NCBI GenBank assembly: GCA_023247215.1
Contig: JAHFGX010000006.1
Coordinates: forward strand, 1-45,110
Source: Candidatus Omnitrophota bacterium
GTDB lineage: Bacteria > Omnitrophota > Gorgyraeia > Aquiviventales > Aquiviventaceae
DNA: 45,110 nt
Reading direction: 5' to 3'
The notes beneath the pieces are model-generated. The model saw only the letters and a program-made list of their open reading frames with translations, was not told the origin of the DNA and did not search any database. The translations under genes were made by a program, and so were the position numbers. Positions 9,109-16,840 of this stretch are shown here, in pieces; the stretch's first letter is position 1, and each line of letters starts with the position of its first letter.

Positions 9109-9131
9109 GGTGACTATAGAACACCACACGG

Positions 9132-9169
9132 GTTACAACGGCATCACGCGGATGTTAACTTGGCGTAAC
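9132..9169 (-). promoter_or_regulatory. Four-box tandem element (copy 1) upstream of the PII/Moco/nitrate operon
   Basis: Minus strand: GTTAC gccaag TTAAC atccgc GTGAT gccgtt GTAAC; candidate -10 TATAGT follows. Confidence 0.75.
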
Positions 9170-9208
9170 ATCCCCGCGTCCAAGTTGCCTCAAGGGCGCC
9201 GTTGCGCT

Positions 9209-9874
9209 ATGCTGATGCAACTGATGCCCCAGACCCTTTTGTTCTACCTCATCTTGATCCCGACGCTGATGGCGGCCATCACCTGCCACGAGTATGCGCA
9301 CGCGCGCACGGCGCTCCAGTTCGGCGACGACACGGCGGCGCGGCTCGGACGGGTCAGCCTGAACCCGCTGGTGCACCTCGATCCGATCGGCACGCTCAGC
9401 CTCTTCCTTATCGGCTTCGGCTGGGGCAAGCCGGTCCCGGTGGCCCGCGACCGCCTGCGCGCCCGCTATGCCGATACGCTGGTCTCCGCCGCCGGCCCGG
9501 CCGCCAACTTGATCCTGGCGGCGCTGTGCGCGTGGCCGCTGCGCAGCCCGTCGGCCATGGCCGGGCTGGATCTCCTCGGCGCCGGCGTGGGAGCCCGACT
9601 GCTCCTGACGGCGCTGGTCTCCATCAATATCGCCCTCGCTTGCTTCAACCTGCTGCCGATCGGCCCGCTGGACGGCGCGCACGCCGTCGCCAGCCTGCTG
9701 CCGATCCGCCAGCAGTTCCGATTTGAAGCGTTCAATCATCGCCACGGCTACCTGATCCTGCTGCTCCTCATCCTCCTCGACCACTGGACGCCGTGGTCGC
9801 CGCTGTCCTGGGTGCTGGGTCCGACCATGACGTTTTTCAACAGCCTCTTGCTGGGGCCGTCGGCGGCCGGATGA
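9209..9874 (+). CDS. Site-2 protease family (M50) membrane metalloprotease
   Basis: [17 protein letters not shown] (HExxH), [25 protein letters not shown]; start trimmed from a longer ORF overlapping the divergent PII gene. Confidence 0.88.
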   Translation: MLMQLMPQTLLFYLILIPTLMAAITCHEYAHARTALQFGDDTAARLGRVSLNPLVHLDPIGTLSLFLIGFGWGKPVPVARDRLRARYADTLVSAAGPAANLILAALCAWPLRSPSAMAGLDLLGAGVGARLLLTALVSINIALACFNLLPIGPLDGAHAVASLLPIRQQFRFEAFNHRHGYLILLLLILLDHWTPWSPLSWVLGPTMTFFNSLLLGPSAAG

Positions 9875-10125
9875 ATCCCGTCATCCGGATCTTCATCACC
9901 GCCTGGCAGTTGGGGATGGCCATCGCCGCCGTCCTGGGCGTCGGACTGGGGCTGTTGAGCTTCGCAAAGCCGAGGCAATCCATCCAGCTGTATCAGGTGA
10001 TCATGGTCTGGTTCAACTGGCGCGTGGTCCCCATCAATGAGGCGAAGGAACTGCGCAATACGCGGGTCCTGGGCGCCATCTTGGTGTTCCTGAGCCTCGT
10101 GGACGCCTGGCTCCTAACGAAATAA
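9871..10125 (+). CDS. Small membrane protein, unknown function
   Basis: [31 protein letters not shown]...; ATGA overlap with the upstream protease gene; two predicted TM segments. Confidence 0.6.
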   Translation: MNPVIRIFITAWQLGMAIAAVLGVGLGLLSFAKPRQSIQLYQVIMVWFNWRVVPINEAKELRNTRVLGAILVFLSLVDAWLLTK

Positions 10126-10138
10126 CCCGTCACGGAGG

Positions 10139-10735
10139 ATGCGCATCATGCGTAGACGAATCGCAGTCGCCTTGGCTGTCGGTCTGTGGGTCAGCGCGCC
10201 GGCCGCGTGGGCCGCCACCTATACGATTGACCCGGACCACAGCACGGCGTCCTTCAAGATCCGCCACCTCTTTTCCAAGGTGGAGGGGCTGTTCCGGACT
10301 TTCGAAGGCACGGTGGAGTACGAGCCGGGGCACCCGGAGCAATGGAAGACGCAAGCCACGATCCAGACCGCGAGCATTGACACGCGCGTCGAGCAGCGGG
10401 ACAAGCACCTGCGTTCCACAGACTTCTTCGACGCGGAGCAGTACCCCACCATCACCTTCCGCAGCACCGAGGTCACCGACGCCACTCCCACCAACGCGAA
10501 GCTCCACGGCCTGCTGACGATCCATGGGGTGGAGAAGCCGGTCGTGCTGGATCTGACCCTGCGCGGGGTCGGCAAAGACCCGTGGGGCAACGTGCGGGCC
10601 GGGTTCACCGCCACCACGATGATCAACCGCAAGGAGTTCGGGCTGACGTGGAATCAAACGTTGGAAACCGGCCAGCTCCTGGTCGGAGAGGAGGTGGAAA
10701 TCACGTTAGAGATCGAGGGCATCGCCAAACAATGA
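10139..10735 (+). CDS. YceI family protein with signal peptide
   Basis: ATYTIDPDHSTASFKIRHLFSKVEGLFRTFEGTVEY...HGVEKPVVLDLTL. Confidence 0.93.
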   Translation: MRIMRRRIAVALAVGLWVSAPAAWAATYTIDPDHSTASFKIRHLFSKVEGLFRTFEGTVEYEPGHPEQWKTQATIQTASIDTRVEQRDKHLRSTDFFDAEQYPTITFRSTEVTDATPTNAKLHGLLTIHGVEKPVVLDLTLRGVGKDPWGNVRAGFTATTMINRKEFGLTWNQTLETGQLLVGEEVEITLEIEGIAKQ

Positions 10736-10758
10736 CACGGACGCCACGGAGGAACCCA

Positions 10759-11061
10759 ATGGACAAGCACGCGAAGACGCTCGTGATGGCATCTATGGCC
10801 GGCCTGCTCGCCGGCGCGGCGGCGCTGGTCGGAGGAACGCGCGCCCAGGCCCATTCCCAGGACGATGCCCAACCCCAGAAGCTGGCGCACTGCTACGGGA
10901 TCAACAAGTGCCAGGGCGTGGGCGCCTGCGGCGGCAAAGGCCGCGCCTGCGGCGGCACGAACGCCTGCAAAGGGCAAGGCTACCTGGACCTGCCGGAAGA
11001 GACCTGCCTCAAGATCGAGGGTGGGCGGCTCACCGAAGAGATCGAGCCGCAAGCTTCGTGA
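10759..11061 (+). CDS. BufA2-like bufferin-type metallophore precursor
   Basis: Signal peptide then AHCYGINKCQGVGACGGKGRACGGTNACKGQGYLDLPEETC; six Cys; directly upstream of DUF692. Confidence 0.85.
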   Translation: MDKHAKTLVMASMAGLLAGAAALVGGTRAQAHSQDDAQPQKLAHCYGINKCQGVGACGGKGRACGGTNACKGQGYLDLPEETCLKIEGGRLTEEIEPQAS

Positions 11062-11062
11062 C

Positions 11063-11902
11063 GTGGCGCTTTCCGCGGCCTCCTGGCCGACACTCGGCTG
11101 CGGGGTGGGACTGCGCAGCGAGCACTATGAGTTCATCACGCAGGCGTGGCCGGCGATGGATTGGTTCGAGGCCATCTCCGAAAATTTCATGGACTCCGGC
11201 GGCCGTCCCTTGGCGATCCTGGAGTCGGTGCGTGCCCGCTACCCGGTGGCGCTCCACGGCGTGGCCCTCTCCATCGGCTCCACCGATCCGCTCGACCGGA
11301 CCTACCTCGCGCGGCTGAAGACGCTGGCGGATCGCATCGAGCCGGCCATCGTTTCGGACCACCTCTGCTGGACCGGCGTCGAGGGCGAACAGTTGCACGA
11401 TCTGCTGCCCCTGCCCTTCACCGAAGAATCCCTCCGCCACGTCGTCGAGCGCGTCCAGCAGGTCCAGGAGGCGCTTGGACGGCGCCTCCTGCTTGAAAAC
11501 GTGTCGGCCTACGTCACCTTCCGCCACTCCACCATGCCGGAGTGGGAGTTCCTGACCGCCGTGGCGCAGCGCTCCGGGTGTGGGATTCTTCTGGACCTCA
11601 ATAACATCTACGTCAACGCCTACAATCATCAATTCGACGCGCGGGACTACCTCCGGCACATCCCCGGCGAGCTCGTCGGGCAGTTCCATCTCGCCGGCCA
11701 CACCGACATGGGCGCCTACCTATTCGACACGCACAGCCGCCCAGTGATTGACGCGGTCTGGGGCCTCTACCGGAATGCGCTCGACCGGTGGGGGCCGGTG
11801 ACGACCCTCATTGAATGGGACGAGGAAATCCCGCCGTTTCCCCGCCTGGCCGAAGAAGCCGCCCGCGCGCGGGCCATCGCGTCGGAGCTCGCACCTCGTT
11901 AG
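11063..11902 (+). CDS. DUF692 multinuclear non-heme iron oxidase (MNIO, BufB-like)
   Basis: GCGVGLRSEHYEFI...DWFEAISENFMDSGGRPL...VALHGVALSIGSTDPLD...HLCWTG...LLLENVSAY...GILLDLNNIYVNAYNHQFDA...LAGHTD...TLIEWDEEIP; GTG start 1 nt after the BufA2 stop. Confidence 0.9.
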   Translation: MALSAASWPTLGCGVGLRSEHYEFITQAWPAMDWFEAISENFMDSGGRPLAILESVRARYPVALHGVALSIGSTDPLDRTYLARLKTLADRIEPAIVSDHLCWTGVEGEQLHDLLPLPFTEESLRHVVERVQQVQEALGRRLLLENVSAYVTFRHSTMPEWEFLTAVAQRSGCGILLDLNNIYVNAYNHQFDARDYLRHIPGELVGQFHLAGHTDMGAYLFDTHSRPVIDAVWGLYRNALDRWGPVTTLIEWDEEIPPFPRLAEEAARARAIASELAPR

Positions 11903-11911
11903 CGGCGCGCC

Positions 11912-12712
11912 ATGCCTGACGCGGTCCCGTCCTTGCGCGATCTCCAGCGCGTTGTGAAAGCCGGCATCCGCGCGCCGTCTTCCTCGCCCAGCGGCGCAGC
12001 CGGCGTGCTGAACCCGCAACGCGGCACACCGGGAGCGGAACGGCTGGCGGTCTACGCGCAGGGATACCAGACGCGGATCCATCAAGCGCTGGCGGAGGCC
12101 TACCCGGCCATCCGGCATCTGCTGGGCGAGCGCACGTTTGCCAAGATGGCGGAGGCCTATGCCCAACGGCATCCCTCGCGTGACTACAACCTCAGCAAGG
12201 CCGGGCGGCACCTGCCGGAGTTCCTTGTCGATTGGTCCGCGACCACCACGCTGCCGTTTTTGCCGGATGTCGCAACGCTGGAGCGCCTGGTCGCGCACGC
12301 GTTCCATGCCGCTGACATGAGTGCGCGTCCCCTTGAGGCGTTGGCGGCGCTTCCGCCAAGCGCCTGGGACGCCGTTCGGCTGGAGTTTCAACCGTGGGTG
12401 GGGGTGTTGGCGTCCGCCTGGCCGGTCTTGGATGTGTGGGAAGCCCGGGCGCAGCCGCGCGCGTCCATCAATATTGCTCTCGAGGACCGGCCGCAGCACG
12501 TCGTGGTGTTCCGGCGAGGCTTCGAGGTGGTTTGCGAGAGGCTGGATCCGTCCGCCTACGCGCTGCTCCACGCCTTGCTGAGCGGCGCGGCGTTGGGAGA
12601 CGCGTGCGCGCAGGCCGCGCAGGGTGAGCCGTCCAACGCATCCTCGACGATCCAGGCGTGGTTCGAGCGCTGGGCGTCACAAGGATGGATTGCGGAGTGG
12701 CGGGAGAGCTAA
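11912..12712 (+). CDS. DUF2063 / HvfC-BufC family partner protein
   Basis: LRDLQRVVKAGI...ERLAVYAQGYQTRIHQALAEAYPAIRHLLGERTFAKMAEAYAQRHPSRDYNLSKAGRHLPEFL. Confidence 0.88.
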   Translation: MPDAVPSLRDLQRVVKAGIRAPSSSPSGAAGVLNPQRGTPGAERLAVYAQGYQTRIHQALAEAYPAIRHLLGERTFAKMAEAYAQRHPSRDYNLSKAGRHLPEFLVDWSATTTLPFLPDVATLERLVAHAFHAADMSARPLEALAALPPSAWDAVRLEFQPWVGVLASAWPVLDVWEARAQPRASINIALEDRPQHVVVFRRGFEVVCERLDPSAYALLHALLSGAALGDACAQAAQGEPSNASSTIQAWFERWASQGWIAEWRES

Positions 12713-13314
12713 ACCAGCTCGCGGCGGCCTTCCACGGCGCGAGCCAGGGTGGCATGATCCGCGTATTCGAGGTGGCCGCCGACCGGCAGGCCTGACGCCA
12801 GGCGGGTCAGCTTCACCGGCTGGGCCCGTAGCAGCTTGGCGAGGTAGGATGCGGTGGTTTCCCCGTCTTTATCCACGTCGGTGGCGATCAGGATTTCCCG
12901 GATGCCGCCTTCAGAGGCCGCCACCCGCCGGACCAGCTCGTCAATCTTCAGCAGCTCCGGCCCGATCCCGTCCAGCGGCGCGATCGCGCCCAGCAGCACG
13001 TGATACAGCCCCCGGTACGTCCCGGTCTTCTCGATGGCCAGCACGTCTTTCGGCTCCTCCACCACGCAAATCGTCGAGGGGTCCCGCGCCGCGTCTTGGC
13101 AGACCCCGCAGCGGGGCTCCTCGCTTACGTTGAAGCAGATCTCGCAAAACCGGAGCCGCTCCTTCACGTCGAGGATCGCCTGCGCCAATTGGCCGGTCTG
13201 TTCCTCCGAGACGCGCAGCAGGTAAAACGCGATCCGCTCCGCCGAGCGCGGCCCGACGCCTGGCAATTTCCCCAGCGCTTCCAATAAGCGGAGCAATGGG
13301 CGAGCGTAGGTCAT
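12709..13314 (-). CDS. recR: Recombination mediator RecR
   Basis: LEALGKLPGVGPRSAERIAFYLL, CxxC zinc finger, TOPRIM region. Confidence 0.95.
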   Translation of the reverse strand: MTYARPLLRLLEALGKLPGVGPRSAERIAFYLLRVSEEQTGQLAQAILDVKERLRFCEICFNVSEEPRCGVCQDAARDPSTICVVEEPKDVLAIEKTGTYRGLYHVLLGAIAPLDGIGPELLKIDELVRRVAASEGGIREILIATDVDKDGETTASYLAKLLRAQPVKLTRLASGLPVGGHLEYADHATLARAVEGRRELV

Positions 13315-15020
13315 CCCAGCACTGACGGGGGCTGGGGCAAGATCCGGGCGTCAAACAGCTTCACGATATCCCGCACCACCGGCGGAAGCGCCGCCTCCGG
13401 AGCGCTGCCGGCAGGCGGCTCCGGCAGCGGCGAGTAGCGCACCGACAACGCCCGGCCGAGCTGCTCGGACAGCGTCCGCTCGAGCAGGCGCATCGTCTCC
13501 GGCAAGTTCAGGATCTCTTGATGGAGCGGAAAGGGCGGGATGCCCACTTCCACCTGCTGCTGCGCCACGCTGAGCGGCTTCGTCTCTGACAAATAGGCGG
13601 CCAAGGACATCTTCTGCTCTCCGATCCGTTGAATCACGTTCGGCCACCGCGCCGCGAGCGCGTCCAACGTCACCTCTCCCGTCGGGGAGGCCGGCTGGGC
13701 AACCGCGTCCTGGGACACGGGAGGGGCTTCGGCGCGTGCCGACGACGGCGCAGCGGTGGCCGGCGGCGCTGGAGCCTCAGCGCGCGCCGGGGCGGCCGTG
13801 GTGGTGCCAGGCGCGGCCCGCTCCAACCGCTGCAGCATCTGCTCCAGCGAGGCCCACGATTCCCGCATCGCCGCTTGGATCAGCGCGCACTCGATGATCG
13901 CCTGCGCGAAGGGGCTGCGGCGGGCCAGCTCGTACGCCCCGGCCAGGACCTGCGACATCACGATCAATTCTTCCACCGTGGCGTTGGCCGACTGGGCGTC
14001 GAGCCGCGCGCGCGCGTCGTCGGGCAGGTCAATCAATCGCGCCAACAGCTCCGCCCGCGCCGGGGAGTGCGCCGTCGCGCGCGCGATCAGCAGGTGCCGC
14101 AGGTGCCACAACAACCCGGTGAGGATCTGCACCGGCTCTTTGCCCTGCTCCACCTGCTGGGCCAATAGGCTCAGGGCCGCCGGCACGTCGCGGCCCAACA
14201 GGGCGTCCGCCCAGGCCGACAGCACGTCGTGCTCCACATCGCCGAGCAGCTGCGTCACATCGCGCTCGGTGATCGCGCCCTCGCAGAAGCTGGCGAGCTG
14301 CTCCAGCATCACCTCGGCGTCCCGCAGGCTGCCGTCGGAGGCGCGGGCCACGGCGTAGAGCGCGCGCTCGTCCGCGCGCACGCCCTCCGCCTCGATGACG
14401 CGCTGCAGCACCCCGACCACCGTCCGGTTGTCCACGCGGCGGAAGTCAAAGCGCTGGCAGCGGGAAAGGATCGTCGGCGGCACCTTCTGGGGCACGGTGG
14501 TGGCGAAGATGAACTTCACGTGCGCCGGCGGCTCTTCCAGCGTCTTCAGCAGCGCGTTGAAGGCATCCGGAGTGATCTGGTGCACCTCATCGATGATGTA
14601 GATCTTGAACGCGCCCTGAACCGCCGCGAACCTGACCTGGTCGCGCAGCTGCCGGATGTCGTCAATGCCCCGGTTGGAGGCGCCGTCAATTTCGATCACA
14701 TCCAAGTGGTTGCCGCGCGTGATCGCCTCGCAGCTCGGGCAGGTTTGGCAGGGGGTGCTGGTCGGCCCCGTGGCGCAGTTGAGGCACTTGGCGAGGATGC
14801 GCGCGGCGGAGGTCTTGCCCACCCCGCGCTGCCCGGCGAACACATACGCCTGGCCGATCCGGCCGCTGTCAATGGCGCGGGCCAAGGTCATCGTGACGTG
14901 CTCCTGCCCGACGAGCTCCTGAAACGCCTGCGGCCGGTACTTCCTCGCCAGCGCCGCGTGGGGTTGCGGGCGCGCAGTGGCGTCAGGCGTGCGAGCAGGA
15001 GATGCGGATCGTTTGGCCAT
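13311..15020 (-). CDS. dnaX: DNA polymerase III subunit gamma/tau
   Basis: ALARKYRPQAFQELVGQEHVTMTLARAI...GQAYVFAGQRGVGKTSAARILAKCLNC; start trimmed because the ORF-track N-terminus translates tRNA-Ser. Confidence 0.95.
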   Translation of the reverse strand: MAKRSASPARTPDATARPQPHAALARKYRPQAFQELVGQEHVTMTLARAIDSGRIGQAYVFAGQRGVGKTSAARILAKCLNCATGPTSTPCQTCPSCEAITRGNHLDVIEIDGASNRGIDDIRQLRDQVRFAAVQGAFKIYIIDEVHQITPDAFNALLKTLEEPPAHVKFIFATTVPQKVPPTILSRCQRFDFRRVDNRTVVGVLQRVIEAEGVRADERALYAVARASDGSLRDAEVMLEQLASFCEGAITERDVTQLLGDVEHDVLSAWADALLGRDVPAALSLLAQQVEQGKEPVQILTGLLWHLRHLLIARATAHSPARAELLARLIDLPDDARARLDAQSANATVEELIVMSQVLAGAYELARRSPFAQAIIECALIQAAMRESWASLEQMLQRLERAAPGTTTAAPARAEAPAPPATAAPSSARAEAPPVSQDAVAQPASPTGEVTLDALAARWPNVIQRIGEQKMSLAAYLSETKPLSVAQQQVEVGIPPFPLHQEILNLPETMRLLERTLSEQLGRALSVRYSPLPEPPAGSAPEAALPPVVRDIVKLFDARILPQPPSVLG

Positions 15021-15042
15021 GTAATGTGACTGCTCAAGAGAA

Positions 15043-15132
15043 CGGAGAGGCCGGGATTTGAACCCGGGAGGGAGCTTGTGGCCCCCTAGCGCATTAGCAG
15101 TGCGCTGCAATCGACCGCTCTGCCACCTCTCC
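15043..15132 (-). tRNA. tRNA-Ser(GCT)
   Basis: GGAGAGG/CCTCTCC acceptor stem, long variable arm, anticodon loop CTGCTAA. Confidence 0.95.
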
Positions 15133-15141
15133 CACAACCGA

Positions 15142-15606
15142 TTACGACGATAGGCGCGCGCTGGTCGGAGCTTTGCGCAGGATGGCGGCGCATTCGAGGG
15201 CCAGCACGCCCTTGACCACGATCAGTTTCTTGTTCAGGCGCTCGTGCGCGGACAGATCAATCACCGATCCGGCCGCGCCTTCCTTGAGGTCATCGCAGCC
15301 GATCACCAGCCGGGACACCCCGCTCAGCAGCACCGCTCCGAGGCACATGCAGCAAGGCTCCTGGGTGACATACACCGTGCAGCCGGTGAGCTGCTCCGAC
15401 TGGAGCGTATTGGCCGCCTGCGTGATGGCGATGACGACCGCATGGGCGGTGGGATCCTGGAGCGTGCGGGTCTGGTGATGGGCGCGGGCGACCACGCGGG
15501 TCTTGTGAACGACCAGCGCCCCCACCGGTTTCTCGCGGACGCTCAAGGCGCGCTCAGCTTCTTTAAGCGCCTCCCGCATCCGCTGTTCGTCAACTTTTGA
15601 GGCCAT
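15142..15606 (-). CDS. TadA-family nucleoside deaminase homolog with catalytic Glu replaced (HAV)
   Basis: EKPVGALVVHKTRVVARAHHQTRTLQDPTAHAVVIAITQAANTLQSEQLTGCTVYVTQEPCCMCLGAVLLSG...GAAGSVIDL...GVLALECAAILR. Confidence 0.9.
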   Translation of the reverse strand: MASKVDEQRMREALKEAERALSVREKPVGALVVHKTRVVARAHHQTRTLQDPTAHAVVIAITQAANTLQSEQLTGCTVYVTQEPCCMCLGAVLLSGVSRLVIGCDDLKEGAAGSVIDLSAHERLNKKLIVVKGVLALECAAILRKAPTSARLSS

Positions 15607-15631
15607 CGCTCTGTCCGCCCATCAGAAACCG

Positions 15632-15705
15632 TGCGCCCAGGTGGGCTCGAACCACCAACCTTCGGCTCCGCAGGCCGACGCTCTATCCAATTGAGCTATG
15701 GGCGC
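15632..15705 (-). tRNA. tRNA-Arg(GCG)
   Basis: GCGCCCA/TGGGCGC acceptor stem, TCGGC-CTGCGGA-GCCGA anticodon arm (anticodon GCG at 15671-15669). Confidence 0.93.
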
Positions 15706-15735
15706 GAACTCGTCAACAGCGTGTCAAATAAGTGG

Positions 15736-15825
15736 CGGAGAGGCTGGGATTCGAACCCAGGAGCCGCCTTGTGGGCAGCTACACGATTTCCAGTCGTGTT
15801 CTTTCGGCCACTCAGACACCTCTCC
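15736..15825 (-). tRNA. tRNA-Ser(GGA)
   Basis: GGAGAGG/CCTCTCC acceptor stem, anticodon loop CTGGAAA, long variable arm. Confidence 0.95.
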
Positions 15826-15883
15826 GAACGGCTTTGAACCCTTTAGTTTAGACCGAAATCACCGTCCTGAGAAGCGCAAAACC

Positions 15884-15970
15884 CGGAGAGGGAGAGATTC
15901 GAACTCTCGAGGGCCTTACGACCCTACCGCTTTTCGAGAGCGGCGCCTTCAACCACTCAGCCACCTCTCC
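15884..15970 (-). tRNA. tRNA-Ser(CGA)
   Basis: GGAGAGG/CCTCTCC acceptor stem, anticodon loop CTCGAAA, long variable arm. Confidence 0.95.
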
Positions 15971-16003
15971 AATATAACCCCCGCAAAAACATACACAAAA
16001 ACA

Positions 16004-16093
16004 CGGAGGAGGTAGGATTCGAACCTACGGTCCACCTTGCGGTGGACAGCGGTTTTCAAGACCGCCGCCTTCAACCACTCGAGCCACTCCTCC
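16004..16093 (-). tRNA. tRNA-Ser(TGA)
   Basis: GGAGGAG/CTCCTCC acceptor stem, anticodon loop CTTGAAA, long variable arm. Confidence 0.95.
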
Positions 16094-16840
16094 CTACAGG
16101 AACAGCGTCCGAAAGACCGTTACATAGGCGTTGCGGGTCAATCCCACCGCGTCCGCGAAGACGCTCGAGACCGAGACGCCCGGCACCGACGCCGGCAGCG
16201 TCACGACGACCAACGTCAAGCTGCCTAACCCGATCAGCGCGACCGACAACAAGTAGGACGCGAAGGGCACGCGCTCCTTGTTTCCCTTGAGCTCCTGCAG
16301 CTCGCGCGCCGCCATGATCCAGTGGAACATCAGCGCCGCGCCCAGCCAGACGGCCGAGACGGCATCCACCGCGTCGGCCGGCCACCACCCCCGCGCCGCC
16401 CACGCCGCCAGCGCGCCCAGGAGCGTATAGAGCGGCACCAGGTACGGGCTGAGCACCACCAGGGTGGAGCCTGAGGCCGCCGTCCCGGCGCCGGCGACCG
16501 GCTCGGCTTTCGCTTTGCCTTTGGCGCGCTTGCCGGAATCCGCTTGAGCGCCTCCGGTGGCAATCTGCCCGCCGAAGAGCCACGCGGACAACCCAGAGAG
16601 CATCCGGTGCTGCACGCGGAACAGTGCCACCGGCTGGTAGAGAAACAGGTAGACGCCGACCGCACCGACCGCGCCCATAGCGGCCCAGCTTCCGGCCGAG
16701 CGCGAGCCGATCACCACCACGTCCAACTGGCGCAGCGTGCCCGCGATCAGGCCGATCAGGGGCGGGACCAGCGCCAGCCCCACTAGGGCTTTGACGAAGA
16801 GCCCGAACCCCTCACGCAGCTTCGAGGTGGCTTTGCCCAT
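16094..16840 (-). CDS. Membrane protein of unknown function (Yip1-like topology)
   Basis: Multiple hydrophobic segments; starts inside the 3' end of serS; start at 16840 (MGKATSKLREG) or 16882. Confidence 0.65.
   Translation of the reverse strand: MGKATSKLREGFGLFVKALVGLALVPPLIGLIAGTLRQLDVVVIGSRSAGSWAAMGAVGAVGVYLFLYQPVALFRVQHRMLSGLSAWLFGGQIATGGAQADSGKRAKGKAKAEPVAGAGTAASGSTLVVLSPYLVPLYTLLGALAAWAARGWWPADAVDAVSAVWLGAALMFHWIMAARELQELKGNKERVPFASYLLSVALIGLGSLTLVVVTLPASVPGVSVSSVFADAVGLTRNAYVTVFRTLFL

Noticed and set aside
9150-9173. Plain inverted repeat GGATGTTA-n8-TAACATCC as a dyad operator
   Set aside because: Better explained as part of the four-box 11-bp tandem element, because the other two copies keep the box spacing while copy 3 lacks the dyad.
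15021-15137. N-terminal extension of dnaX (MWERWQSGRLQRTANALGG...)
   Set aside because: Encoded by tRNA-Ser(GCT) sequence; true start at 15020.
15142-15606. HAV motif as a simple sequencing error or pseudogene
   Set aside because: Needs at least two base changes from a Glu codon, the frame is intact, and the PCxxC zinc motif and remaining TadA blocks are conserved.
15631-15837. ORF MRPGGLEPPTFGSAGRRSIQLSYGR...
   Set aside because: Translation of the antisense strand of tRNA-Arg and tRNA-Ser, a well-known spurious ORF type.
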